This document shows, one piece after another, positions 35,256 through 46,242 of a DNA stretch of 64,000 bases (its first letter is position 1; the number at the start of each line of letters is the position of its first letter). A program made the position numbers and the translations under genes. The notes beneath the pieces are model-generated. The model worked only from the letters and a program-made list of their open reading frames with translations. It made no database searches and was not told the origin of the DNA. Source of the DNA: Gossypium raimondii (Eukaryota > Streptophyta > Magnoliopsida > Malvales > Malvaceae); assembly GCF_025698545.1 (NCBI RefSeq), contig NC_068576.1, positions 49,386,390-49,450,389 of the forward strand, written 5' to 3'.

Positions 35256-36956
35256 ATGGGTGACAAGAACCATTTGCTTTACGTTGTTACAATTCATGCA
35301 ATCTTCGCTTTACTGCATTTCATTGTCAGTGATGCAGTCGAGACGCTCGCCCGTGCTGTGGGCCGACAAGAGAGATGGCAGCTGTTACGGAATAATACGG
35401 GAGTTGTCGCCATGCACATGGCGTTAACCCATGAAAATACTGTTATTATCTTCGACCAAACTGAAGCAGGCCCCTCTCAGTACCGGCTTCATGAACGGTA
35501 CAATGGGAGAAGATGCAGCACTCGTTCCCGTGCCGATTTAAAAGATGGGGCGTGTTATGCTCATTCGGTTGAATATTACATTCATGGTAATAACTTGCGG
35601 CCGCTTAGGTTTGTCTCGGATCCATGGTGCTCTTCGGGTTCGTTCCTCAGCAATGGCACACTTCTCCAAGTTGGTGGCCATGGTCGAGGATCGCAAAGGA
35701 TACGATATTTCAGACCTTGCCGTGATCATCTATGCAATTGGCAGCAATCGAAGAGGTCATTGTCGGATAATCGATGGTATGCTTCGAATCTATTATTGCC
35801 TCAACATGATCGAGTTATTGTTGTTGGTGGAAGGAATGCTTATAGTTACGAATTTATACCTAAATTACATACCAAGGACAGATCTTTTAATCTTCCCTTT
35901 TTGCATGACACTCATGACGAGGATGGTGGCGGAAACAACCTCTACCCTTTCCTTCATCTTTCTTCTGATGGTAACCTCTTCATCTTCGCCAACCGTGACT
36001 CCATCCTTTTCAATTATCAACGAAACCGTGTGGTCAAAACCTTTCCGAGGATTCCAGGGGGTGGTTCCAGAAGCTATCCGAGCTCAGGATCATCAGTTAT
36101 TCTCCCATTGGATCACCAAGACAGGTTCCAAAAAGTCGAAGTCATGGTATGCGGCGGCGCGGCCTCGGGAGCTTACGAAGCGGCAGCCAGAGGGAGATTC
36201 CTCCCTGCATTGAGCTCCTGTGGGAGAATGGTGATTACAGGGAACAATCACATATGGAAAATGGAAAACATGCCAGGACCTCGTACCATGCATGACATGT
36301 TGATCCTTCCTACAGGTCATATACTAATCATCAATGGCGCTAGACGTGGTTGCGCAGGATGGCAAAACGCAGCGACCCCATCGCTCAGGCCGTACCTTTA
36401 CAATCCTAAGAAAAGTCGTGGACAAAGATTTACGGTCCTGAAAGCCACCAGGATTGCCCGAATGTATCATTCCTCGGCTCTTCTTTTACCGGACGGGAGA
36501 GTCTTGGTTGCCGGCGGCAACCCTTATAATACATACACTTTCAGCAACGTTGCTTACCCGACGGAGCTAAGATTACAAGCTTTTGTCCCTGATTATATGG
36601 ACCGGCAATTCAATGATTTGAGACCTGGGAATGTAACGATAGAGTATGAGGGGCATTCATCTGGTGTTGCATATGGGACAGCGTTTACTATTCATTTCTG
36701 GCTTGGACGAAGGCCAAGTAAAGACGTGGAATATAGTGTTTATGCGCCGCCGTTCACGACGCATTCCATTTCAATGAATCAAAGGTTGCTGAAACTGAGG
36801 TGCCGGCACACAACAAGGGACGGCGGTGGTTCGATGAGTGCTGTTTTGGAGGCTCCACCGTCGCCGAATGTGGCACCACCTGGTTACTATTTGCTTACTG
36901 TTGTTAATAATGGCATCCCTAGCTTATCTCAATGGATTAGATTCATCCCTGCTTGA
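35256..36956 (+). CDS. GLOX: Secreted glyoxal/aldehyde oxidase-like copper-radical oxidase (GLOX)
   Basis: An intronless gene for a 566-residue protein of the galactose/glyoxal oxidase family, which oxidises aldehydes and releases hydrogen peroxide in the cell wall. Residues about 1-26 form a signal peptide. An N-terminal glyoxal-oxidase propeller follows (about 45-440), then a C-terminal DUF1929 immunoglobulin-like domain (about 455-565). Expected copper-radical residues can be assigned from spacing: Cys125 (DPWCSSGSF) and Tyr198 (SYEF) for the thioether cross-link, Tyr404-His405 (ARMYHSSALLLPDGR) and His503 (PPFTTHS). The assignment of Tyr198 is by comparison and less certain. Kelch-like GG and NGTLLQVGG strands are visible. 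It lies about 1.06 kb downstream of RGLG on the same strand with its own TATA box. Confidence 0.93.
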   Translation: MGDKNHLLYVVTIHAIFALLHFIVSDAVETLARAVGRQERWQLLRNNTGVVAMHMALTHENTVIIFDQTEAGPSQYRLHERYNGRRCSTRSRADLKDGACYAHSVEYYIHGNNLRPLRFVSDPWCSSGSFLSNGTLLQVGGHGRGSQRIRYFRPCRDHLCNWQQSKRSLSDNRWYASNLLLPQHDRVIVVGGRNAYSYEFIPKLHTKDRSFNLPFLHDTHDEDGGGNNLYPFLHLSSDGNLFIFANRDSILFNYQRNRVVKTFPRIPGGGSRSYPSSGSSVILPLDHQDRFQKVEVMVCGGAASGAYEAAARGRFLPALSSCGRMVITGNNHIWKMENMPGPRTMHDMLILPTGHILIINGARRGCAGWQNAATPSLRPYLYNPKKSRGQRFTVLKATRIARMYHSSALLLPDGRVLVAGGNPYNTYTFSNVAYPTELRLQAFVPDYMDRQFNDLRPGNVTIEYEGHSSGVAYGTAFTIHFWLGRRPSKDVEYSVYAPPFTTHSISMNQRLLKLRCRHTTRDGGGSMSAVLEAPPSPNVAPPGYYLLTVVNNGIPSLSQWIRFIPA

Positions 36957-37010
36957 TCTTTCTTGCACTTTGTCTTCAATATCCAAAATAATATGCTTTT
37001 TAATTTCCTG

Positions 37011-37016
37011 AATAAA
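37011..37016 (+). terminator. Poly(A) signal of the GLOX gene
   Basis: AATAAA, 55 bp after the stop codon. Confidence 0.55.
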
Positions 37017-37136
37017 GTGTAACCAGATATTCTGTTATTCTTCTGTAAATTCACTCTTAACTTATATTGTAGTTAAAAAATTAGAGATAAAAAAAATAAA
37101 AAAAATAATTTATGAATAAAAATTAAAAAAGGGAGC

Positions 37137-37145
37137 GTCACAATT
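37137..37145. repeat. 9-bp target-site duplication (left) of the MULE
   Basis: GTCACAATT, repeated exactly at 44348-44356. Confidence 0.92.
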
Positions 37146-37345
37146 GGGCAATTTACCAATAAAAGCCATTTTTTTCAAAAATTACCGAAATGGACCCATT
37201 ATTTTATTATTTACCGGAATGGTCCAAAAACCGCGAAATCGCGTCCACGTCAGCGCAATGTCAGTGCACGCGCCAGGACATCGCGTCCACGTCAGCGTGA
37301 GTTGCTGACGTGGACGCGATTTCACAGTTTTTCCCACGTTAGGTT
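37146..37345 (+). repeat. MULE left terminal inverted repeat
   Basis: Pairs with 44347 back to about 44150. Contains repeated CACGTCAGC / GCTGACGTGG motifs with the TGACGT core. Confidence 0.8.
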
Positions 37346-37393
37346 TTTTTGGCTTTTAGGGTTTAAGGTTCAGGCTTTTTAGGGTTTTAGGGT

Positions 37394-37770
37394 CCTAGAA
37401 GAAATAATTTCGAGTTGATGTTTCTGATAAAATAATATAAAATCGCTTCTAGCAGGATGATATTTGAGAAGAATTTGTGAAATCGTGCCCTCGTGAACGC
37501 GCTTTTGCTACAGTAGGTCACGGAAGAAATAATTATTTTTTTGACGTTTCTGAGCAAATAGTATAAAATCGCTTCTAGCAGGATGCTATTTGAGAAGAAT
37601 TTGTGAAATTGCGGCCTCGTCAGCGCGCTTTTGCTACAGTAGGTCATGTAAGAAATAAAATTTTTTTAACGTTTTTGAGCAAATAATATAAAATCGCTTA
37701 TACCAGGATGCTATCTGAGAAGAATTTGTGAAATCGCGCCCCGTGGACGCGATTTTGCTACAGTAACATG
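37394..37770. repeat. Tandem repeat, about 124 bp x 3, in the MULE 5' region
   Basis: Units start gaagaaataat near 37398, 37523 and 37649 and include ataaaatcgcttctagcagg and cgcttttgctacagtaggtc. They lie directly upstream of the transposase TATA box and may be part of its promoter. Confidence 0.8.
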
Positions 37771-37782
37771 TTTGGGCTGAGG

Positions 37783-37791
37783 CTATAAATT
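37783..37791 (+). promoter_or_regulatory. TATA box of the MULE transposase gene
   Basis: CTATAAATT lies about 85 bp before the Met at 37869. With a usual 25-35 bp spacing, transcription would begin near 37815, so the Met at 37812 is unlikely to be the start. Confidence 0.45.
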
Positions 37792-37868
37792 AGGCAGAAA
37801 ATGTTCTTAGAATGCATAAGTCACAGCAGAAACAATTTAGAGAGGCTAAGAAGGTTAGAGTTTCAAAT

Positions 37869-40746
37869 ATGAGTGAACGTATTAGTGCTGTTATTTACTA
37901 CGATGGTGAGGTTTGCCACACCGAGAATGGTGTTGTTTTTTTGTCGGAGAATACGGTGCAACTGGTTTTTAACCAGAACATAGATTTGACAGAACTTCGT
38001 AAAAGGATTAGGCGTAAAATTTTTGGAACGACGCCAATGAAAGTTCTGTCTATCACGTATCGATTTTGTTCTTCTGTTAATCCGGTTACATATGACTCGT
38101 TTGACATAAAAGGTGCTCGTAGCTTGGAGGCAATGGTGCAGACTCATCTTGCTAGTGGAGCAGCTTATATTGAGTTATATGTACAATTTACATCGCCAAC
38201 TGATGTACCAGCGACCGGTGTTCGAGATGTATACACCACCCCTGGCCGACACTCAGTCAACGGGTTACAAAATACGGAACAGCCCATGTTCGGTAGCGGT
38301 GTCAATTGCACATCCCCTGCAAGACACTCTGTCAGTGGATGGGACATGTACATCGATGGCTCGATGTTTGATGCTGGAAATACGTACTGGGGAGCGGCAT
38401 CAAGTTCTAGCGGGTGGCAATCTACATCCAATTGGGGACGTTATCAAATGCCCAGAAGAAAGGATGATGTACTTCCTACGACGTCAACCGGTAAGGGGAC
38501 CTCGTACACTGTAGATGATTGTGGGTTAGAAGATGACTCGAATGTGGATCCACCCCGAGAGCCCGGGCCGGATGGTGCAGAAGTTGACTTATTTTCTAAA
38601 CCAGAGCCTATTCCAACAGAGGCTGAAGATGCTGACAGGAGTTCAGATGAGGAAGAAAATCCACGATTCAGAGCATACTCACCTCCAGCCCACATGTATA
38701 ATGTCGATCTGTCTGCAGATAATGCGTTAGAGTTTCTAGATCTACCACACCGGTTGCGTGATCGTACAAGTTCGGGGGTAGATTTCGGTGAACTAGAAGT
38801 TGGTAATCAGTTTACCAACAATGATAGTTTTATTGGTGCTTTGAAACAACATAGCATCAAAAACAGCGTTAACTACCACGTCGTTAAATCAAAATCTGAT
38901 AAGTTTGAGGTGAAGTGTGTGGTGCAAGACGGCATATGTTCATGGAAAATCTATGCCTCGTTAAGGAAAAGGACAGATTGTGGGAGATAAAAAAGAACAA
39001 AGGTCCACATATATGTGCTGCAGGTACAGTATTGACTGTATCTGAATAATACTTTTATTATGCAATTATTAATTATTTAATGTACTCCCTTTGTAGGTGT
39101 TTCACAAGATCATCCGAAAATGGATTTAGCTATGTTAGCTAGCTTGATACTGCCCACGATAAAAGCAGATCCTAGGACTTCAGTACCAGTGTTAATTGCC
39201 AATATCCGTAGCCAAATGGGGTACATGCCCTCTTACCGCAAGGCTTGGATAGCTAAGAAAAAGGCGTTGGAGAAGATGCATAGTGGGTGGGACGCCTCAT
39301 ATAATGAAATATGGCAGTGGTGTCAGGTGCTAGAGAGATACGTTCCCGGTGCCATCACAGACCTTGAAACGAAACATGCGTACTACAACGGCCGATTGCT
39401 GCGTGGATGCCAAGTGTTCAAACGCCTGTTTTGGACCTTTAAGCAATGCCGAGACGCATTTCCATATTGCAAGCTGTTGGTACAAATTGACGGTACCTTC
39501 ATGTTTGGTAGGTATACTCATCGGCTATTGCTTGCAGTGGCACAGGATGGCGGTGGGAGAATTTTTCCAATTGCTTTTGCAATAACACTGGGGGAGTCGT
39601 CTGATGACTGGGATTTCTTTCTCTCTAGGTTAATGAGGTATGTGTGCCCCCAACCTAATATCTGTGTTATTTCAGATCGGGGCACCGGTTTACTAGTTGC
39701 ATTTGATCGAGAGAGAAGCTTATGGCAGCGCACACACCATAGATATTGCCTAAGACACGTTGCTTCGAACTACTACAGGCAATATCCATATAAGAGCGAA
39801 CGACGATAAATGACCAACATGGGTATTTAGTCTATATCTGTGTTATTTCGTTTGTCAATTTGAATTAGTTTTATTGGTAGAAGTGATATAAATTATTCGC
39901 TATGATATTATATTGGCAGGGTATGAAATAAATAAAGATCGTTTTCACGAGATGTTGGCAATTTTAAGATCCCAAAACGGCGAAGGGGCGGACTACCTTT
40001 GTAACATACATTTCGAACAGTGGGCACAAACATACGACGGCAGCCTACGACATGGCCATATGACGTTGAACCTGGCAGAATGCATAAATTCTGTTCTTAA
40101 AGGAACGCGCCATCTACCGATAACATCAATTGTGCGAAAGACATATTTTCATTTGGCGACGCTATTTCCAAAACGAGCAGCAAGTTATGCAGGCCAGATG
40201 CAGGGAGGCCATGTATGGTGCAGTAAGGTAGTTCAAGAAATTAACAAGGCCAAGGCGATGGCAAACACCATGCACACAGTGTGTCACGATGAGACAATTT
40301 ATGGTTTCACGTGACAGAGTTTGATAGACCGCACCAAGGTGTTGTTGGCGGGCAATATCGTGTACACTTGCGAAAAAGGACTTGTGACTGTAGGATGTTT
40401 GATGCACTTCGGTATCCATGCGCTCATGTTATTGCAGCTTGCCAGAAACTCCGTCTGGATCCGATGAGTTATGTGGACGAAGTGTACAAATTAGAAAACA
40501 TGTACAACGTATAGAGACACGTTTTCTCACCGGTCCCAGATGAACGTAAGTGGCCGCCCGTATCTCTTGCTCCTTTTAAGCTATTACCGGATAGAGAATT
40601 ACGTCGCAAACCAAAGGGTCGACCTTGCTTGACTAGAATACGTAACAATATGGATATCCAATAAACAGCCAGTCAAACGAAGTTATGCATATGGTGTAGG
40701 AATCCAGGCCATACAAGTCGATCATGCCCTAATTGCAATAGTTGAA
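37869..40746 (+). pseudogene. MuDR-type MULE transposase, broken
   Basis: Readable order: an N-terminal PB1-like region (MSERISAVIYYDGEV...), an acidic linker, then a MuDR N-terminal DNA-binding domain (about 38780-38970; FGELEVGNQF, FEVKC). The DDE transposase core follows (39120-40310; VQIDGTF, ISDRG, NLAECIN supply the D, D and E), then the SWIM zinc finger (CDCRMFDALRYPCAH, 40385-40432) and a CCHC knuckle (CIWCRNPGHTSRSC, about 40683-40725). Likely introns are 39024-39096 and about 39826-39919. Lesions are a frameshift near 38976, a stop at 39807, a one-base frameshift near 40313, and stops near 40513 and 40662. The catalytic residues themselves are still present. Confidence 0.88.
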
Positions 40747-40789
40747 TGTAATTGTAAAAAAATTAAGTTTGTGAAATTATTAATTGATA

Positions 40790-41010
40790 AATTGTATTAA
40801 GTCAAAAAATTGTATTAATGGTTAGTAAAATTATCAAATTATAGACAATTATTAATTGTTAGTACCACTCAAAACATTTTTCCAAATCTAACATTATGTG
40901 AATGTAAAATTATTAAGTCAAAAATTGTATTAATGGTTAGTAAAATTATCAAATAATGTAAAATTATTATTTGTTAGTACCAGTCAAAATACTTTTCCAA
41001 ATCTAACATT
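40790..41010. repeat. Direct duplication, about 115 bp x 2, in the MULE
   Basis: The phrase set gtattaatggttagtaaaattatcaaat, ttgttagtacca-tcaaaa and ttttccaaatctaacatta occurs twice, downstream of the transposase. Confidence 0.6.
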
Positions 41011-41525
41011 ACGTTAAGGTTAGGGTTTTAATTGAATTAGGTTAGGGTTAGGGTTTTTAATTAAGGGTTTAGGGCTTTTAATTAAATTAGGTTAGGGTTT
41101 TTAATTAAATTAGGTTAGGGTTTTTAATTTAAGGGTTTAGAGTTTTTAATTGAATTAGGTTAGGGTTAGGGTTTTTAATTAAGGGTTTAAGGCTTTTAAT
41201 TAAATTAGGTTAGGGTTTTTAATTTAAGGGTTTAGGGTTTTTGATTGAATTAGGTTAGGGTTAGGGTTTTTAATTTAAGGGTTTAGGGTTTTTGATTGAA
41301 TTAGGTTAGGGTTAGGGCTTTTAATTAAGGGTTTAGGGCTTTTAATTAAATTAGGTTAGGGTTTTTAATTTAAGGATTTAGGGTTTTTGATTGAATTAGG
41401 TTAGGGTTAGGGTTTTTAATTTTAGGGTTTAGGGCTTTTAATTAAATTAGGTTAGGGTTTTTAATTAAATTAGGTTAGAGTTTTTAAGTTAAGGGTTTAG
41501 GGTTTTTAATTAAATTAGGCTAGGG
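41010..41525. repeat. Telomere-like minisatellite inside the MULE
   Basis: A roughly 0.5-kb array built from ttaattaaattaggttaggg and ttaatttaagggtttaggg-type units. It contains many TTTAGGG and TTAGGGTTAGGG words, the first being the plant telomere unit. The words are spaced by AT-rich linkers and are not a pure telomere array. It lies between the ends of the two convergent genes. Confidence 0.8.
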
Positions 41526-41659
41526 TTTTTATTACATGTCATAAACTTCTATTTTATTACATCAAATAATATCAAAATAACTCAAAAAATTTACATTTTT
41601 TTACATAAAATAATATCAAAATATTCAAAATATTTGTACAAATAAATTAGGCTAGGCCA

Positions 41660-43841
41660 TCAATGTCTATACCCGGGGAATTCAGTGCCACATGGCGACC
41701 GTCGACGGTTACGCGCTGGATTACTCCGTTCTCTAGCTTCTGGCGGCGGTTGTTCTTCCTCTGGTGGGGATTCTGGTTCTTTCGGTTCGGCAGCTGGTTG
41801 TCGGACTTGGGACGATGATCCACCTTCAAAGAATAGTGTATGTGGAGGTGTTTGCATCAGGAACGGCAACGGTGTTTGAAACTCATACGTTGGTGGAGAT
41901 TGATAAAAAGAAAAGCTCCCCGACGGCCCCCCTTGCGATCCCTCCTGCACCGCTGGCCTATACATCGGCGGTCCGATCGGCATAACAGGAAATGGAGCTG
42001 AACCAGACATTTGGCTTCAACCTGCCATAGGACTCGAAAAAGGATACATATAAGGGTTAGGGTACATATAAGGGTTAGGAAACGCACCTGGCATCATCTG
42101 AAAAGGCGGTTGCGTGGGTATCATTGGTTGAACTACTGCGTCGGGTGACTGCGTCGGTGCTCTCGTTGGGCCTGGTGATTGCATGGCCGCTGATGATAAG
42201 CCAGGTGAATGTCTGGGCCTCATTGAGGGGCTACATTCGTCTTGTCGTCTTGGATTTAGAGGCCCGCACCTTACCCTTTCGACACGTATTTGTCGCTGTC
42301 TCTCCTCTGGCGTCAGTAAATACGGCTTGCCATGGATCCTAAACCATGGCATGTATTCTGAAACGCACGATAACTCCAGAATAATGATTGGTTCCCGAGT
42401 AGGTAGATATTCATACCGATCTTCCCACATTTCCGTGTACTCAGACCAGTATCTCGGCCAATCCGTATTCAATTACCGAAGGTCGATTTTGTGTTGATCA
42501 TCAAACACCTCAGGATCCACTGAAATCGGTTGTCTACATCCAAACTATCGTAGCACTATGTTTGTCTAGTGCGGCTCCACGGTTGCGTAGTTGACCAACA
42601 CGACTTTCACGTGCCAAGCTTGTGGATTTTGTAAAAACTCTTTCGAGATTACTGCCCGAATTGCCGGATCCTCGTATGGTGTCCATTGAAACTATATGAA
42701 CATGATAGAAATATTAGTTATATACATACATAATACTAAATACTAAATACTAAATACTAAATATCAATCGAATAGCGAATGTATGGAAATATCTATTTGC
42801 AATAATACTTACTTCTGCTTCCAACCGTTGGTCCAATAGAAGCCGTATATCTTCAAAAAAAGACGGTAATCGAGCATAACTTGCCGAATGGTTCCACCTA
42901 ATTAAACAAATTTTTAGCATACTTTTATTTTTAAAAATCTACATAATAATTGTAAAATGTAATATAATAAAATTTACCTCGTTATGAGTGGGAATCTATA
43001 TGGGTGGTTCACTCGAGGACGTAGAAATAGAAATCGAAATCGTGCCCATGACTGTAGTAGTGACAGGCAACCTCCGATGTTTGCTCTCCTCGGTCGCGTC
43101 ACCCCGCACATCTCCCGATATAATGTTGCCAAGACGGCAGACCCCCAACTAAATTCACCGACTGCTCTAAAATCAACGAGTTTTAGCAGCCATCTTAGAT
43201 GTACGCGGCTCCGTGACGTGTCGGGCATCAGATAACCTCTAATTAATTGAAGAATGTATGCCCGAGCATATCGGATTCTTTCAATTTCGGTTGAATCTTC
43301 ATCCGGATCAGGAAATGTGTCACGTAACTAGCCCATCTCGACCTTACCTCCCTCAATTTTCTCCGGAATAGCGCCCAAAAGCTCGTAGCACACCGCCTCC
43401 CAATTGCTAGATTGGGCAGACCCGGTGACTGGGTGCCCGTCCACCGGTAATCCCAACTGCAGACTAACATCTTCTAGAGTGATAGTGCACTCTCCACATG
43501 GAAGATGGAATGTGTGCGTCTCGAGTCTCCACCTCTCGATCAACGCACTGATCAGTTTCGGGTCCAACTTGCATCCCCGGCCCACCGTCGCCACGTGCCA
43601 AAAACCCGCTTCCCGCAGGTAGTTCTCTACCAACGGTGATGGAGGAGCATTCATATTCCGGATATTGCATTCCAATACCCGATCTACAGCCTTTTATAAC
43701 AAATAATAAATTAATAATTATCTAAAAATGCATAAATAAAAAATTCTTAAATAATATTTAAAAATTAAATTTAACACTTACCATTGTCATTTGTTCCACC
43801 GATATGTGATGCCTATCAAGACAAGTCAATGATCCGGCCAT
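41660..43841 (-). pseudogene. Plant mobile domain (PMD, MAIN-like) gene carried by the MULE, broken
   Basis: Minus-strand exons: 43841-43782 (MAGSLTCLDRHHISVEQMTM), 43690-42978, 42897-42813 and 42691-41660, with GT-AG junctions and agreeing phases. The PMD signature is clear: [33 protein letters not shown] and RYARAYILQLIRGYL. A Pro/Gln-rich C-terminal tail follows. PMD proteins include Arabidopsis MAIN/MAIL (silencing, genome stability), and PMD genes are known to travel in MULEs. In-frame stops at 43328 (Trp to TAG), three within 42480-42600, and one at 42017 inactivate it. Position and orientation, convergent with the transposase, mark it as part of the element. Confidence 0.85.
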
Positions 43842-43939
43842 TGATGAAATCGGACAAATTTTTACGATTTATAAAAATATAAAAAAATTAAAATTATTTT
43901 AAAAAAGGAAATTGAGAAGAAATCGAAATTAAATATAGA

Positions 43940-44022
43940 TTTGAGAGAATTTTGGAAGGAAATTGAGAGAATTTTGGAAGGAAATTGAGAGAATTTTGGA
44001 AGGAAATTGAGAGGAATTGAGA
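43940..44022. repeat. 25-bp tandem repeat x 3, MULE right side
   Basis: The unit gagagaattttggaaggaaatt is repeated three times, just upstream of the PMD start. Confidence 0.85.
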
Positions 44023-44067
44023 GGAAATATGAGAGAGGATTTGTTTGTGAAAAAATAAAAAGGGGTG

Positions 44068-44080
44068 GGGGTATTTATGG
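44068..44080 (-). promoter_or_regulatory. Possible TATA box of the PMD gene
   Basis: Reads CATAAATAC on the minus strand, between the right arm and the PMD ATG at 43841. The leader would be about 200 nt. Confidence 0.35.
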
Positions 44081-44149
44081 TTTTTTTTACCGTTGGGTAC
44101 TGTTCACGCGCGGATGACATCGCATCCACGTCAGCGCTGACGTGGCAGC

Positions 44150-44347
44150 AAATTGCGTTCTTAAGGACGCGATTTGCTGCCACGTCAACAACTCACGCTA
44201 ACGTGAACGCGATGTCCTGGCGCTTGCGCTGACGTCGCGCTGACGTGGACGCAATTTCCCGAAAAAGGACCATTCCGGTAAATAATAAAATAATGGACCC
44301 ATTCCGTTAATTTTTGAAAAAAAAAAGCTTTTATTGGTAAATTGCCC
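44150..44347 (-). repeat. MULE right terminal inverted repeat
   Basis: Inverted copy of the left arm, again with TGACGT-containing motifs and several GC-rich GCGCTGACGTGG words. Confidence 0.8.
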
Positions 44348-44356
44348 GTCACAATT
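44348..44356. repeat. 9-bp target-site duplication (right) of the MULE
   Basis: GTCACAATT, identical to 37137-37145. Confidence 0.92.
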
Positions 44357-44856
44357 TTCATTTTATTGGTGGAATATCAAGCATGAAAATGATAATTATT
44401 TTCATTATCCAATGATTTATTATGATTTAGGGTTGAAATGTTTTTTTATAAACTATAATTTTTATATTTATTAATTTTTATGAATTTTTATAAGTTTTAT
44501 AAAATATTAAATGTTCTAAATTTTTTTAAATTTTATAATAATTTATTATATTTTTATAATATTCATAAGTTTTATTATAATTTTATAAGTTAATATCAAT
44601 TTTAATACTTTTAATATTTAATAATCTTTATGATTTTAATATATATTTTTATAATTTTATGATTTTTACACGTTTTATATAATTTTAAATATTTAAATAT
44701 GTTTTATTAATTTTATAAAATAGAATTTATTAGAATTTATTAAAATTTTAAATGTTTTAAATATTTATAAGTTTTATTATTTTATAAGTTTATATCAATT
44801 TTAATATTTTAAAATATTTTAAGTTTAATATTTTTATTTTCTCTAATTTTTATATC
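44357..44856. other. Very AT-rich spacer
   Basis: Low-complexity ttttaat / tttataa-type sequence with no gene or element border. Confidence 0.6.
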
Positions 44857-44861
44857 ATTAT

Positions 44862-46211
44862 TGTAATAAACCAAATTTGCCCGGCCCAAATCAGAAATAA
44901 ATAAATAAACAAAAATATAAATGAAAACAAAAAATTTTAAAAGTCTATCAGTCCACATTACAAACCCAAAATACATCAGACCCACTAAGCCCAATATCAC
45001 AACCCAAATTCAACCCAGACCCAACCTAAATTTCTAAAACCCTAGCCCAATGACGAAGCGGCCCAACAAGAAAAATACAGAGCAATCCTAGGGCAAACCC
45101 CAACGTCGCAGGAGCTCCTCTCGTCCGCACGTGACCAGCCTCCGTATGTTCTGAGCCTTTGCCCTCGCGCGCGCCTCCGTACATGCCATGTCCCCAGCCC
45201 CGCACGCCGTACCTACAAATGGGAAGAAAACGCAGCAGAGAAAACAGAAAAATGGATTCTTTTTATTTATTTTTCTTTCGGCCTATAAAACAAAAAGGCA
45301 AGGCCTTTGTAAAGGACACAGAGACAAAAAAATCACACACACATATTGTATAAAAAAATTCATTCGAAGAAATCAAAAAAGTTTGAAAGGTGATTGTTAA
45401 TCTTTTTTGCTTTTTCTTTTTTCTCTGCTCCTTTGTTCATTGATTAATACTAAAATAGAAGAGAGAAAGTAAATGAGAGGCTTACCTGGTCTCCGTTCGC
45501 TCCGTCGCAACCGGGGTAGGACAAGGCTGAGGATCCCCTGAGCAGTCGGTCCACAGATGCGGCGAGGGGATCCATCTATGTTATTTTTTTTTCTTTTCTT
45601 TTTAAAAATGAGGAGTTAGAAGAGAACTTACCTGGCCGCAGGATCCTGGTTCTCTCCGTCGCAATCGGAGTTTGAGCAAGGATTCAAAGTTCCTTTTAGA
45701 AAGATTGCTTCACAGAACGGCGCCAAAAACAGCAAGCAAATCTTTTAGGTTTTATTTTAAATAAAATAAATTGTTGATTGCTCTAGGGTTCTACTTATAA
45801 GTAGTGAAAGAAACAACATCGTTTAGAGCCTGTGCAGTGGCCATGATACGACGCCGTTTAGAGGCTCAGACCAGCGTGGTGACCCGACCCGGGGCAGGAT
45901 CCGCGCGTCTCTGTTCATTGGTCTATTCGCACGACAAGTCCCTCTTGTTTTGTGATGTTTCGATTTGATTTTCTTCAATTTTTTTTAATTTGAATCGCGC
46001 ATTTTATTTTGTTTTCAAATTGATCCACAGTTATGCGGTGTCGTTTTCATTATTAGGATTGAATGCCCAGGTCATGCGTTTAATTACAATTTTAGCCCCT
46101 CATTTTTTAAGTCGATTACCAATTTAGTTTATCTTTATTTCTTCTTTTTTTATTTCTATTTGTAGTGTTTTATTTTTATTTTTATTTGAATTCCAATATC
46201 ATTTTTAATCC

Positions 46212-46242
<31 letters not shown>

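Larger units (their letters stand above)
37146..44347. mobile_element. Mutator-like element (MULE), 7,202 bp, with PMD cargo
   Basis: Ends GGGCAATTTACCAATAAAAG / inverted copy, with arms matching for roughly 200 bp from each end. An exact 9-bp TSD, the Mutator hallmark, flanks it. The arms combine AT-rich outer parts with a GC-rich part full of GTCCACGTCAGC / GCTGACGTGGAC motifs. Inside are, in order: a roughly 124-bp triple repeat, a TATA box, a broken MuDR-type transposase gene (+), a TTTAGGG-like minisatellite, a broken plant-mobile-domain gene (-) and a 25-bp triple repeat. Both genes are inactivated, so this copy is non-autonomous, but the arms remain similar, suggesting moderate age. 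Confidence 0.92.

Noticed and set aside
35538..36320. Long ORFs overlapping GLOX (222, 63 and 75 codons)
   Set aside because: Shadows of the GLOX reading frame; only the 566-residue frame shows family motifs.
41010..41525. True interstitial telomere or chromosome-fusion site
   Set aside because: The array is AT-linked and lies wholly inside a MULE with exact TSD.
45159..45400. Basic short ORFs near 45.2-45.4 kb
   Set aside because: They lie in the leader-like part of the solo LTR at 44862-47675 and lack any domain.
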